Below, piece after piece: positions 23,598 through 31,134 of a DNA stretch of 64,000 nt. The stretch is from Acinetobacter sp. ANC 4173 (lineage in GTDB: Bacteria; Pseudomonadota; Gammaproteobacteria; Pseudomonadales; Moraxellaceae): contig NZ_SJOF01000014.1 in the NCBI RefSeq assembly GCF_004331255.1, positions 1 through 64,000 of the forward strand. The letters are read 5' to 3'. Position 1 is the first letter of the stretch, and every line of letters starts with the position of its first letter. Both the position numbers and the translations under genes were made by a program. The notes below the pieces were generated by a model that saw only the letters and a program-made list of their open reading frames with translations, was not told the DNA's origin and made no database searches.

Positions 23598-23987
23598 CTA
23601 GAAAAGCAAAATTAAAAGCAACATCACAAAAATTAAAATAGATTGTGAAATAATTATTGCGAGGTTCAGATCCTTAATAGCTTCACTCTTAACTTTTTTT
23701 TCGACCACTACCTCAACTTCTTTCTCAACAGCAATACGCAAAACCCCTACCTGCCTAATCACAGGCTTCACCCCAGATTTAGGAATGATCACCAACTTCC
23801 CATCATCGAGAGCACAAGTCACACTATCCTTCATATCAAGCAATACCCTTGCACTCCTGTACCTTGGCTTCTGCGGGATATACCCAACCAACACTAATGG
23901 CGAGATAAGAGGAAGGCCATCCATATTGACATCCACATAAACGCGATCATTTTTTTTATAAATAACATCTGATAGATCAAATCTCAT
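23598..23987 (-). CDS. hypothetical phage protein with C-terminal membrane anchor
   Basis: A 129-residue protein I do not recognise. Residues 1-90 look beta-rich (VYVDVNMDG, VLVGYIPQ), residues 90-105 are charged (KEVEVVVEKKVKSE), and the last 22 are a strongly hydrophobic segment (LAIIISQSILIFVMLLLILL), so it is probably tail-anchored in the inner membrane. Its start overlaps the DUF1064 stop (TGAATG). It lies between replication genes and Q, a common site for accessory phage genes. Confidence 0.62.
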   Translation of the reverse strand: MRFDLSDVIYKKNDRVYVDVNMDGLPLISPLVLVGYIPQKPRYRSARVLLDMKDSVTCALDDGKLVIIPKSGVKPVIRQVGVLRIAVEKEVEVVVEKKVKSEAIKDLNLAIIISQSILIFVMLLLILLF

Positions 23988-24401
23988 TCAAACCTCTCTT
24001 ACATCTATGTTGTGCACTGTTTTCATCAAGTGTTTTTTGTTGCGATAACTCGCTAATTTTCTTGTCGCTACTGACTTCACATCTTCCACTACAAACTCTC
24101 CAGTAATGCGGTAATACGTGAAATCAGCAAAATATCGTAATGCTGGTTTTGCTCTTTTCTCCCCTTCAATCTTTGTCTTCGGTGCCAATTCAAATTTGGT
24201 GTGATGTTTTAAGTCTCGGATCTCACCACGTTGCTGCATTACCTTAAGTTCGATGTACCGCCGATGCTCCTTTTTGCTATCAAAGGTCATTCCATCTAAT
24301 TCAACTTTTTCTGCTTTAAACTTGTTCCCTTTGCCTTTCCCCTTCGACTGGTTGGGCTTTGGGAACATTTCACGGTACTGGGCAACGCTGATTGAACTCA
24401 T
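23988..24401 (-). CDS. DUF1064 family phage nuclease-like protein
   Basis: A 137-residue protein of the DUF1064 family, related to PD-(D/E)XK nucleases and common beside phage replication genes. Visible motifs are FDSKKEHRRYIELKVMQQRG (residues about 41-60), IRDLKHHTKFEL, and RYFADFTY...FVVEDVKS, in which the Asp and the Glu-Asp-Val-Lys form the likely active site. The start at 24401 overlaps the O-like stop (ATGA) and follows GGAGG. It may process replication or recombination intermediates. Confidence 0.82.
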   Translation of the reverse strand: MSSISVAQYREMFPKPNQSKGKGKGNKFKAEKVELDGMTFDSKKEHRRYIELKVMQQRGEIRDLKHHTKFELAPKTKIEGEKRAKPALRYFADFTYYRITGEFVVEDVKSVATRKLASYRNKKHLMKTVHNIDVREV

Positions 24402-25351
24402 GCCACCTCCAGCAAGGAGCCAGAGAAACCAACCTGTTTTAGATATGATTCCCATTTTTTAGCTTGGGTTGGATCTTCAAGTTTCACGGCGATGCGTGCT
24501 GCGAGTTTTTCAAAAGACTCACCTGGTTCGCTGTACTTGCCTGCAAACTCTGGATGGTATGCAAGTTTCTGTGCGAAGGTCGCAATCTGTTTTTCAGAAA
24601 GGTGTCTTGGATTATTCGCTGCAGGTGTTTTGCTGTATCCCATTTTGGTGTCTTGCGAGTACTTGTTGCGATATGCGTTCAGCAGCCAATCAGCAAAGTG
24701 GAAGTTCATGAGTTCATCACAAAGGGATTTGTCTTGGTTGTAAAACTCGAATGCTCGTTTTTCTCGTTCTGCCCATTTCGCAGTCAAGATGGTTTTTGGA
24801 TCGATGCTGTCATCGGCCAAAGAAATTTCTTCTCGAAGTTTTTTGAAGCAAAGCCAATCTTTTTTATTTTTAGATTCATCTGGAAGATTCTTTGGTAGAT
24901 TCCGTGTCCCATTGTTGGGACTGTTAGGTGGGATTGTTGGGACTGTTTCAAGGGAACAATGGAACTGTTCCGTTGTTGGTACTGTTCCATTATTGGGACT
25001 GTTTAAATCGGGGCTTTCCTGATTAAAGTGTTCCGTTGTTGGGACTGTTTTATTTTCTCGTCCAGAAACACCACACAAGCGGTAAACCTTAACTTGTTTG
25101 GTTGCACCTTTGCGTTCCCCCGTATCTTCAATTAAGCCATCCTCAATGAGTTCAGCAATAATCTTTAATACGGTTTTACGGTCAAGAGTGGTGTCATCTC
25201 TTAAACGGCTAACACTTGGGAAGCATGTGTGGTCTTCTCCAGCACGATCAGCAAATGACAAAAGCACCAATCGTTTTAGTGCTTTTAGACTGCCACTTTT
25301 GCGCTCTGGAAATTGAACGCCCCATGCCCATTTTGTTGCATCTAGGCTCAC
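24398..25351 (-). CDS. O-like replication initiator with winged helix
   Basis: A 317-residue protein. Residues 1-95 form a winged-helix DNA-binding domain of the phage O/helix-turn-helix type (FPSVSRLRDDTTLDRKTVLK, then IAELIEDGLIEDTGERKG). Residues 100-155 are a low-complexity linker with repeats of PNNGT and VPTTE coded by the iterons. The C-terminal part (about 180-317) would recruit the helicase; no P-like gene is seen. It matches lambda O in domain order, with origin repeats inside the gene. It overlaps both neighbours by four bases. Confidence 0.8.
   Translation of the reverse strand: MSLDATKWAWGVQFPERKSGSLKALKRLVLLSFADRAGEDHTCFPSVSRLRDDTTLDRKTVLKIIAELIEDGLIEDTGERKGATKQVKVYRLCGVSGRENKTVPTTEHFNQESPDLNSPNNGTVPTTEQFHCSLETVPTIPPNSPNNGTRNLPKNLPDESKNKKDWLCFKKLREEISLADDSIDPKTILTAKWAEREKRAFEFYNQDKSLCDELMNFHFADWLLNAYRNKYSQDTKMGYSKTPAANNPRHLSEKQIATFAQKLAYHPEFAGKYSEPGESFEKLAARIAVKLEDPTQAKKWESYLKQVGFSGSLLEVA
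24905..25049. repeat. iteron cluster, probable phage replication origin
   Basis: Five copies of a 21-bp unit, consensus TGTYCCRTTRTTGGGACTGTT, lie at 24905, about 24927 (left arm degenerate), 24966, 24983 and 25029. Each has a dyad GTYCC-N6-GGRAC; the first copy is a perfect dyad. A further half-site forms GGAACTGTTCC at 24961. An A/T-rich tract follows at about 24850-24885, as beside the lambda iterons. All are inside the O-like gene. Confidence 0.75.
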
Positions 25352-25656
25352 GCTTCACCTTCCTTTTCAATAATCTGTATAAACCGACCAAACATCATAA
25401 TTCGCTCAGCACGTAACAGGCTGGCAATGATCTCTCCTGCATACCAAGCTGAGATTCGGTGTTCATTCATCAACATCTCTACAAATTCATCACGCATAAC
25501 TGCTGCATTGGTTTCATCACGATTAATCTTGCGCAAATTCGCTCTTCGAATATCCAGTAAGCCATCTAGGGTGCGAAGTGCTGGCTCATACCATGACTGA
25601 AGGCCTTGAACATATTTATGCTCAGGCTGTTTCTTAAGTACCTTGTTGGTAATCAT
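25348..25656 (-). CDS. hypothetical phage protein of the replication operon
   Basis: A 102-residue, wholly helical protein that I do not recognise. It is rich in Arg, Glu and Met (LDIRRANLRKINRDE, then MLMNEHRISAWYAGEI). There is no clear DNA-binding motif. It overlaps both neighbours by four bases, so it is an integral member of the early operon between the CII-like gene and the replication initiator. A role in replication or its control can be guessed only from this position. Confidence 0.62.
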   Translation of the reverse strand: MITNKVLKKQPEHKYVQGLQSWYEPALRTLDGLLDIRRANLRKINRDETNAAVMRDEFVEMLMNEHRISAWYAGEIIASLLRAERIMMFGRFIQIIEKEGEA

Positions 25657-25967
25657 GGAACCTCCGCTATTGAGTGTTCAGCTTCGGTTAAGCGGCGCTT
25701 GGCATTGAGTTCTGAAACCGTGGCTGTACGTATGACTAATCCAGACACACGACCAATGCGGTGGTCTGTATGCCAAAACTCCCCATCAAAGCCTTTCAAA
25801 GTAAACAGCTCTGTCACTGACAGTAGGTCTAGGGTTTTAAGCACTACAACATCACCAGTTAAAAAGTCTGCCTTAGGCTCAAAGCTCACTAAGCAGGTTG
25901 AGCATTGCTCTTCTTTAAATTTGGTGCATTTGCCAGCACATGGGTGTTGTGTTAAATTTGTAGTCAT
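25653..25967 (-). CDS. hypothetical phage protein with Cys cluster
   Basis: A 104-residue protein with PCAGKC at residues 9-14 and QCSTC at about 21-25, four cysteines that could bind zinc. The remainder is beta-rich and probably SH3-like (FLTGDVVVLKTLDLLS, then EFWHTDHRIGRVSGLVIR). The start at 25967 has GGAG six bases upstream. It follows the terminator after cII and overlaps the next gene by four bases. Function unknown. Confidence 0.62.
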   Translation of the reverse strand: MTTNLTQHPCAGKCTKFKEEQCSTCLVSFEPKADFLTGDVVVLKTLDLLSVTELFTLKGFDGEFWHTDHRIGRVSGLVIRTATVSELNAKRRLTEAEHSIAEVP

Positions 25968-25997
25968 ATTCATCTCCGCAAGTAGTTTGAATTACCT

Positions 25998-26030
25998 AAA
26001 AAAGCCTGATTCGCGAGATCAGGCTTTTTT
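25998..26030. terminator. bidirectional terminator after cII (tR1-like)
   Basis: A perfect 13-base stem AAAAAAGCCTGAT/ATCAGGCTTTTTT with a seven-base loop. It overlaps the CII-like stop codon. Genes beyond it in the early operon need read-through. Confidence 0.85.
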
Positions 26031-26349
26031 ATTTGAATAAAATCCGCATGTAGTCAGGTGAACTAAAAGAATTACTAAGGAATACACGCGTAGCCTCTGC
26101 CACCTCAGGAGAGCAATACACGTCATTTGCGTTTACAACCTTTAAACCAATAGCGCTCAACAAACCGCTCAAAAGCTCAATGTCTGTCAAGTCATTGGAT
26201 TTCTTATCATTTTTCATACGTGAAAGTGTGCTTGCATCTATTCCCAAAAGCTCAGCGATCTTACTTTGGTTGCTTGCATTAATTGCTCTCAATATGAGCG
26301 ATGCATCATTGATGGCGCTTGCAGGTAATTCGATTGATACTTTGCTCAT
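26029..26349 (-). CDS. cII: CII-like transcription activator
   Basis: A 106-residue protein with a helix-turn-helix typical of lambda CII: NQSKIAELLGIDASTLSRMK at about residues 27-46, then DLTDIELLSGLLSAIGLKVV. CII sits right after Cro, as here, and activates the promoters that set up lysogeny. A GGAG ribosome site precedes the start. The C-terminal 30 residues diverge from lambda CII. A terminator follows at once, as tR1 does in lambda. Confidence 0.8.
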   Translation of the reverse strand: MSKVSIELPASAINDASLILRAINASNQSKIAELLGIDASTLSRMKNDKKSNDLTDIELLSGLLSAIGLKVVNANDVYCSPEVAEATRVFLSNSFSSPDYMRILFK

Positions 26350-26357
26350 AGGTTCTC

Positions 26358-26588
26358 CTAAGCTGCTAAATGTTTTGGATTTGCCTTATCGAGTAACCAA
26401 GCTTCGCTAACCTCACCTTTACTGTTTTCAGCAAGGATGTGCGCGTAGTTTGTTTCCCCTGTGTAATCAGTACGAGGAAGAGCACCTTTTTCAGCCATCT
26501 TTCTAACGGCTACATAGGAAATTCCAAGTAATGATGCTGCAACTGTTCGCCCACCAACGGCATCAATTGCCTTTTGAATAGGATTCAT
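26358..26588 (-). CDS. Cro-like repressor (YdaS-type HTH)
   Basis: A 76-residue helix-turn-helix protein (AIDAVGGRTVAASLLGISYV, then AVRKMAEKG) of the Cro/YdaS type. It is the first gene of the rightward early operon and is divergent from the CI repressor. Its promoter (TTGAAA, 17 bases, TTTAAT) carries operator sites. It should bind the same operators and favour lytic growth. The C-terminal part (EAWLLDKANPKHLA) is typical of these short phage regulators. Confidence 0.85.
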   Translation of the reverse strand: MNPIQKAIDAVGGRTVAASLLGISYVAVRKMAEKGALPRTDYTGETNYAHILAENSKGEVSEAWLLDKANPKHLAA

Positions 26589-26622
26589 TTTTAAACCTTA
26601 TTTATACCAGTTTTATTTTTTT

Positions 26623-26707
26623 ATTAAACCATGAGTTAAAACCAATTTCAACCTATGGTTGCTTCACAAATATATTTTTTTAAACGAAAATTTAACCAAA
26701 GGTTAAA
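26623..26707. promoter_or_regulatory. OR-like region: three operators and the cro promoter
   Basis: Three 17-bp dyads of the form TTTAACC-NNN-GGTTAAA: 26624-26640 (imperfect), 26647-26663 and 26691-26707 (perfect). The minus-strand promoter TTGAAA (26646-26651), 17 bases, TTTAAT (26623-26628) drives cro and overlaps the first two sites. The third lies just before the repressor start and is placed to control the repressor's own promoter. Confidence 0.8.
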
Positions 26708-26720
26708 GATAATGATTGTT

Positions 26721-27392
26721 ATGACTACGCTGGTTGAGAGAATTCAAGAAGCTTTAGATGCAAAAAAAATGTCATGGTCGAAAGCGGCGGTCAGCATCGG
26801 CTTATCACCGCAAGCACCTGCTAAATGGAAAAAAGGACAGATCGGAAAGGAAACGCTTGATAATCTAGCTAAACTTTTGGAAGTTGATGTTGGCTGGCTT
26901 TTATCAGGACAAAGCGAAGGCAAACAAATTTCAACTAAAGAGACAAGCAACGTCTCTTCTATAGGTAGGAATCTGATAACAATTCCACTTTTGGATTATG
27001 TTCAGGCTGGCTTGTTTCATGAGGTTGGTTATGATGGTTTAAATCCAATCAGCTCAACATGGACAACATATGAAGGGCATAAACCTGAGTGTGTTTTTGC
27101 CTTAAGAGTTGAAGGGATGAGTATGTCACCAGAATTCATGCCGGGTGATGAAATTGTGGTTGATGGTTCTCTTGAAGCAAAACCCGGTTCATTTGTGATT
27201 GCTCAAGAGGTAAAACACGGAGTAGCCAGTACGACATTTAAAAAATATAGAGTGATAGGCGTGAATGAATTTGGCATTGATATTGTTGAACTTGTGCCTT
27301 TAAACCCAGACTTCCCAGTACTCAACTCCACCCAAATAGACATTTCGATAATTGGTGTAGTTGTGGCTCATAATAGGCCTTTAAAATACTAA
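26721..27392 (+). CDS. CI-type repressor with S24 autoprotease
   Basis: A 223-residue prophage repressor. The N-terminal helix-turn-helix is at about residues 18-45 (SWSKAAVSIGLSPQAPAKWK). A cleavage bond Ala96-Gly97 (YVQAGLF) is followed by the LexA-like peptidase with catalytic Ser134 (EGMSMSP) and Lys174 (TTFKKY). RecA filaments should trigger self-cleavage and induction; recA itself lies 7 kb away. The start at 26721 is chosen because the HTH begins just after; ATG 26712 is also possible. A terminator follows. Confidence 0.92.
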   Translation: MTTLVERIQEALDAKKMSWSKAAVSIGLSPQAPAKWKKGQIGKETLDNLAKLLEVDVGWLLSGQSEGKQISTKETSNVSSIGRNLITIPLLDYVQAGLFHEVGYDGLNPISSTWTTYEGHKPECVFALRVEGMSMSPEFMPGDEIVVDGSLEAKPGSFVIAQEVKHGVASTTFKKYRVIGVNEFGIDIVELVPLNPDFPVLNSTQIDISIIGVVVAHNRPLKY

Positions 27393-27415
27393 AGCAAAAA
27401 ATTCAATCAAAACCC

Positions 27416-27443
27416 AACCCATCCATGTGATGGGTTTTCTTTT
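27416..27443 (+). terminator. terminator after the repressor gene
   Basis: Stem AACCCATC/GATGGGTT (27416-27423 with 27429-27436), then TTCTTTTG. Confidence 0.75.
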
Positions 27444-27458
27444 GTCCATTAAACCAAT

Positions 27459-27533
27459 TTAAACCTTAGGTAGAAAATATTTTTCACCTATGGTTAAAAT
27501 ATGGTTGCAATTAATTTATACCTTTGGTTTAAT
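27459..27533 (+). promoter_or_regulatory. OL-like region: three operators and leftward early promoter
   Basis: Three more copies of the operator dyad lie at 27459-27475, 27482-27498 and 27516-27532. A plus-strand promoter TTGCAA (27505-27510), 17 bases, TTTAAT (27528-27533) overlaps the last site. It should drive the recombination operon and be shut by the repressor. Confidence 0.8.
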
Positions 27534-27551
27534 TATTTCACCAGATAACAA

Positions 27552-27585
27552 AAAAGCACACCGACCGTCAAACCTGTGTGCTTTT
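27552..27585 (+). terminator. leader hairpin of the leftward operon
   Basis: A perfect ten-base stem AAAAGCACAC/GTGTGCTTTT lies about 12 bases after the expected transcription start and 20 bases before the first gene. Only four T follow, so it may attenuate transcription or protect the 5' end. Confidence 0.5.
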
Positions 27586-27605
27586 ACTCAAAGAGTGAAG
27601 TAAGT

Positions 27606-27857
27606 ATGAATCAAACAATCAAACACAGTCAAATGCCAGAGTTCGAAAAGAACCAAAGCAATACAACTCCATTTCTTCACCAACCCCCTACTCCTGAAAA
27701 CACGGTGCAGTACAAATCATCGGGTTTAGCTACTGCTGCATTAATTGCTATCACTATATGCACCGCAATCCTTTCAGGCATCACTAGCTGTTCTACTGAT
27801 CGTCATCAAACTGCCGCTCAAGTTGAACACATCGTTAAAGCGGGAGTTAAGCCATGA
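27606..27857 (+). CDS. hypothetical small phage membrane protein
   Basis: An 83-residue protein. Residues 1-40 are polar with Pro and Gln, residues 41-62 are a hydrophobic segment (LATAALIAITICTAILSGIT) and the tail is charged. It is probably single-pass. The start at 27606 is preceded by a purine-rich stretch; the frame is open to 27576, inside the leader hairpin, and was not used. It overlaps the next gene by four bases. It is the first gene after PL, a place often used for host-takeover or exclusion genes. Confidence 0.55.
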   Translation: MNQTIKHSQMPEFEKNQSNTTPFLHQPPTPENTVQYKSSGLATAALIAITICTAILSGITSCSTDRHQTAAQVEHIVKAGVKP

Positions 27858-28123
27858 ATACAAAACCAAATGCTGAAACTCCAGAAGTTATTAACTTCGG
27901 CAAACACAAAGGCACCGCTCTTATTGATTTAGACCAACCATATGTGCGCTGGTTGCTCAAGCTGGAAAATCTGAACAGCGATTTACGTAAAAGCTTGGAA
28001 GCATTGCCATGGGTTAAAGAGGCTCAACGACGCAAGCATCTTGCCGAAGTTCTACAGCGTACACACATCCCATTACATGAACGTCGTGCATATAAAAAAC
28101 GCATGGGCTGGGTTGGGGCTTAA
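27854..28123 (+). CDS. ExoX C-terminal / DUF3820-like small protein
   Basis: An 89-residue protein with the motif NFGKHKGTALIDL, then YVRWLLK (residues 14-38), which is the signature of the small domain found at the C-terminus of exonuclease X and in DUF3820 proteins. It is followed by a basic helical tail. It lacks the exonuclease domain, so it is not a nuclease by itself. Beside the ERF gene it may help DNA recombination or bind DNA ends. It overlaps the membrane-protein gene by four bases. Confidence 0.7.
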   Translation: MNTKPNAETPEVINFGKHKGTALIDLDQPYVRWLLKLENLNSDLRKSLEALPWVKEAQRRKHLAEVLQRTHIPLHERRAYKKRMGWVGA

Positions 28124-28135
28124 GGAGTAGCGGAT

Positions 28136-28897
28136 ATGACAAATACAAATCAACAAAACACAAATGCTGTAGAGCAACCAGTGAACGTATTGCAGCTTAT
28201 TCAACTTGAACTTAAAGCTCCAAAAAGTAAGCGCAATACCTTTGGCAACTATAACTACCGTAACTGTGAAGACATTCTTGAAGCAGTTAAACCTCTACTG
28301 CAAAAATACAATGCTTCACTGATCATTACCGACGAAGTTCAGGAGGTTGGACCTGTTGTAGTCGTTACAGCAAAAGTTATCTTTACTGATGCCAATGGCA
28401 AAGAAACGACGGTTCAAGCCCATGCAGGTGTAGAGATCAGTAAGAAAGGTATGGACGTTGCTCAAACTTTTGGTGCATCCAGTTCTTATGCACGCAAGTA
28501 TGCCCTGAATGGCTTATTCCTGATTGATGACACCAAAGACTATGACTCTGATGAATATCATAATCAGGTCAACAATAATAATGCCCGAAATAATACACAG
28601 CAGAACAACAACCAGTCTCAACAGGCAAACCGCAGTGCTAGCAATCAACAAAGATCCAACCAGCAAAATGGTAATGGCCAACAGCAAAAGCCGATTGGTG
28701 AACGCTATAACGATGCCCTTGCAGCGATCCGAGATGCTAAAAAGCCTCAAACGCTGGATAAAGCGATTAGTACTTTTGCTAATACTCAATACAACGATGC
28801 GATTCTTCGTGCATGCCGTGCTCGAGCAGATCAAATGGGTTGGAAAAATAACCCACCTCAACAAAATCCACAGCAGCAACAAGCATTACGTCATTAA
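28136..28897 (+). CDS. erf: ERF-family single-strand annealing protein
   Basis: A 253-residue recombinase of the ERF family (P22 Erf). The core, residues 18-140, shows the family pattern: SKRNTFGNYNYRNCEDILEA, then VEISKKGMDVAQTFGASSSY and ARKYALNGLFLIDDTKD. Residues 145-190 are Asn/Gln-rich and probably disordered. A short C-terminal helical region follows. It anneals single strands for circularisation and recombination of phage DNA after entry. No RecE/Exo-type exonuclease gene is next to it. Confidence 0.9.
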   Translation: MTNTNQQNTNAVEQPVNVLQLIQLELKAPKSKRNTFGNYNYRNCEDILEAVKPLLQKYNASLIITDEVQEVGPVVVVTAKVIFTDANGKETTVQAHAGVEISKKGMDVAQTFGASSSYARKYALNGLFLIDDTKDYDSDEYHNQVNNNNARNNTQQNNNQSQQANRSASNQQRSNQQNGNGQQQKPIGERYNDALAAIRDAKKPQTLDKAISTFANTQYNDAILRACRARADQMGWKNNPPQQNPQQQQALRH

Positions 28898-28917
28898 CAG
28901 TACAGTAGGATAAGAAC

Positions 28918-30180
28918 ATGAATATTTTAAATGGTAATGAAGCTTTTGCTGCAATGATGGCTGGACGAAACATTATGTGTCGCTTAGCAGGTGAACTCAT
29001 TGAGTTCAATGATTTAGATCAGTTCCCTGCTACTGTCTTTGTTAAACCTGGTTACGAGTTTTGCATCAAGATTGATGAAATTACAATTAATGGTTTCACA
29101 TTCTTAAAACCCTATTCTCTAGATGAGTTAGAGGAAGGACAAGACATATTTCTCATTGGAAATACTGGCAGTATTGTTAAAGGTCAATTCATTCCTGAAT
29201 ATGAAGAATTAGTGCTGGCTGTTAAAAATGGTTCAGTTCAACGAGATCTAGCTAATGCGGAATTACAAGCTAAAGCTTTTCAAAGCTTGTTAGGTGTCAA
29301 AAACGAATTGGTTATAAAGGTTGTAGATTTTCATACATACATGAAACCATCTACTAAAACTAAAAAAGCATCCCGTAAAAAGGATGAGACGCCTTCGGAA
29401 AAAGTAGAAACGGTCCAACATTCAGGTGAAATGCCGAGTGATTCTTCAAGTAAAGAAATTGAAACTGACCCATTGAAAATTGTTGAGTCATTCACTTCTC
29501 AGATTAATGAGTGTGTAAAAGTTGAATCTGTTTTAGCACTTCGCTACTCATTCTCTGCAAACGGATATCTGGATCGAGAACATATTCACCATCTATTTAA
29601 CTTAGTTGAGACCAAGCTAATTGAATTAGATCCAGAGCAGTATGCGCCAAAAACCGAGAATGCAGATTTGAGTGTTGAGGCGCTTAAGAAGTTGCAACAA
29701 GATGCTGAGAGCCTAATAAAAGCTGAGCAAGATCATATTGAGGCTGGTGATCAACCTCCCCTCATTTTAGTTGAACCGCAGACCGCGCAGACAGAAGAAA
29801 AGAATGTCGAGGTTATTGTTCAACATGCTCAAGACGAGCACTACCAAAAACTTTTAGGAGAGTTGCTTGAACGTGCCTCAATAGCCAAGACCCCAAATGA
29901 AGCAAACGCTCTATACAAGTACACAGTGCGATGGACTGAAGAACAACGCAAGCCATTAATGAGTGCAATTCACGCACGCTTGGATGAGCTGAATCCACTG
30001 GTAAATGACTCATCACTATCGGTTCGTATTTCTAAGGCGATGGATCTCACTGAATTAGATGCTCTTGAGATTGATGTATCTGCATCCGATGAGTTCATTC
30101 AACCGCAGTTGGTGGAATTGGTGAATAAGCGTCGAGCTGAGCTGGACCCATTCTTCAATCCATTGGGGAATGCATCATGA
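28918..30180 (+). CDS. 420-residue phage protein with three internal repeats
   Basis: I do not recognise a named family. Residues 1-95 form an alpha/beta domain starting NGNEAFAAMMAGRNIMCRL and ending in GQDIFLIGNT, a pattern seen in other phage accessory proteins. Residues 145-180 are a charged linker. Three related helical units follow, at about 188-239, 308-360 and 366-411, each ending in ELDP or ELNP, with a second linker between the first two. It is cytoplasmic. As the main gene after erf it may act in recombination or in blocking host functions. Confidence 0.7.
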   Translation: MNILNGNEAFAAMMAGRNIMCRLAGELIEFNDLDQFPATVFVKPGYEFCIKIDEITINGFTFLKPYSLDELEEGQDIFLIGNTGSIVKGQFIPEYEELVLAVKNGSVQRDLANAELQAKAFQSLLGVKNELVIKVVDFHTYMKPSTKTKKASRKKDETPSEKVETVQHSGEMPSDSSSKEIETDPLKIVESFTSQINECVKVESVLALRYSFSANGYLDREHIHHLFNLVETKLIELDPEQYAPKTENADLSVEALKKLQQDAESLIKAEQDHIEAGDQPPLILVEPQTAQTEEKNVEVIVQHAQDEHYQKLLGELLERASIAKTPNEANALYKYTVRWTEEQRKPLMSAIHARLDELNPLVNDSSLSVRISKAMDLTELDALEIDVSASDEFIQPQLVELVNKRRAELDPFFNPLGNAS

Positions 30181-30320
30181 AATTCAAATACTCAACTATT
30201 ACCCGAACACTCACAGTGTTCGGGGCAAAGATGGACCACATTTTCCACAATGTAAGTGTCGGTGAAATCGAAGAACTTGTAATTGATGCGAAGTTTAAAG
30301 AAGCATGCTGGAGAAAGTGA
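30177..30320 (+). CDS. 47-residue phage protein
   Basis: This small gene is supported by coupling on both sides: its ATG overlaps the stop of the 420-residue gene (ATGA) and its TGA overlaps the next start (TGATG). The 47 residues (beginning MKFKYSTITRTLTVFG) look like two strands and a helix with a Lys-rich end. Function unknown. It is a member of the leftward early operon. Confidence 0.65.
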   Translation: MKFKYSTITRTLTVFGAKMDHIFHNVSVGEIEELVIDAKFKEACWRK

Positions 30321-30592
30321 TGAGTATTAAAGAATTAGAAATTAAAAAAATTGATGTGGGTTTAGCTCCAAGTGCCATAGCTCAAGATATTTTCACTAAG
30401 GCAGTTTCACCAGTAATGGGCATTCTCAAGCAAGAAGGCGGTGATGCCGTAAAAGAATTTTCATTTTGCGCAATGTGGTTAGCCATGGGCTTGTATGTAA
30501 ATAACTTAAGCACCAAAGATGCCGAGAAAGCTCTAAACCATGCGACTACCAACATAATTATCCAATTAAAAAAATTGCGGGGTGAAGTTTGA
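30320..30592 (+). CDS. hypothetical phage protein
   Basis: A 90-residue protein, mostly helical, with an amphipathic N-terminus (SIKELEIKKIDVGLAPS) and a middle that is hydrophobic but has no clear membrane segment (FCAMWLAMGLYVNNL). The start at 30320 overlaps the upstream stop and has GGAG seven bases upstream; the frame also opens at 30305. It is coupled to the next gene by TGATG. Not recognised. Confidence 0.6.
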   Translation: MSIKELEIKKIDVGLAPSAIAQDIFTKAVSPVMGILKQEGGDAVKEFSFCAMWLAMGLYVNNLSTKDAEKALNHATTNIIIQLKKLRGEV

Positions 30593-31134
30593 TGGATATT
30601 AAAAACTCAGCTATTACAGCAAAAATGGTTATTCATTCTCTTTTGGCACTTCTTGAAAATGAGAATGTTGATATTTCATCCGTGAAATTCAAAGTTGGTT
30701 CTGATGGTAATGGGCGTGAAAGCCCTGAATTTGAACTGGAAAAGTTGGTTAGCTTAGCTATTGATGGGCTTGTTGAAATAGAAGAAGCAAATGCAGTGCC
30801 TGAAGGTTTTGTTTTGGTTCCAACTGAAAAAGTTAAATACTTTAGCCATGATGGTGAAAATTACGAAATTCACGACACTTTGTCGGAAGCAAAACATGAA
30901 GCTGAATGCGCAATTGAGAATTTCAGTGAACGTCTCGCTGATCAATTGTGTGATCCACGATCTGATGGGAATTTTCAAGATGTTGGTTACGGAGTAATTT
31001 TAGCCCAGTCCGGTTATTCGATCGATCATATTGTTACCCAAGAAGACATTGATAACGAGGACTACTCTTACGAAGTAGGCACTGAGATTCTGTCGCTATT
31101 CTTGGTTGAAGCACAGGAGCAAAGTCATGATTGA
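30592..31134 (+). CDS. hypothetical phage protein with PEGFVLVP motif
   Basis: A 180-residue acidic protein. The motif VPEGFVLVPTEKV near residue 65 is common in phage accessory proteins with swapped domains. It is followed by a helical acidic region (TLSEAKHEAECAIENFSERL) and a C-terminal domain. No catalytic or DNA-binding motif is visible. It starts at 30592 (TGATG coupling) and overlaps the next gene by eight bases. Function unknown. Confidence 0.6.
   Translation: MDIKNSAITAKMVIHSLLALLENENVDISSVKFKVGSDGNGRESPEFELEKLVSLAIDGLVEIEEANAVPEGFVLVPTEKVKYFSHDGENYEIHDTLSEAKHEAECAIENFSERLADQLCDPRSDGNFQDVGYGVILAQSGYSIDHIVTQEDIDNEDYSYEVGTEILSLFLVEAQEQSHD

Noticed and set aside
24905..25049. CRISPR-like array of short repeats
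   Set aside because: Unit spacing is irregular (17 to 46 bp), two copies overlap, and all lie in coding sequence of the O-like gene. The dyad structure fits iterons, not CRISPR repeats.
28514..28913. Long frames on both strands over the 3' part of erf
   Set aside because: They come from the Asn/Gln-rich low-complexity coding sequence; the ERF frame has the family motifs.
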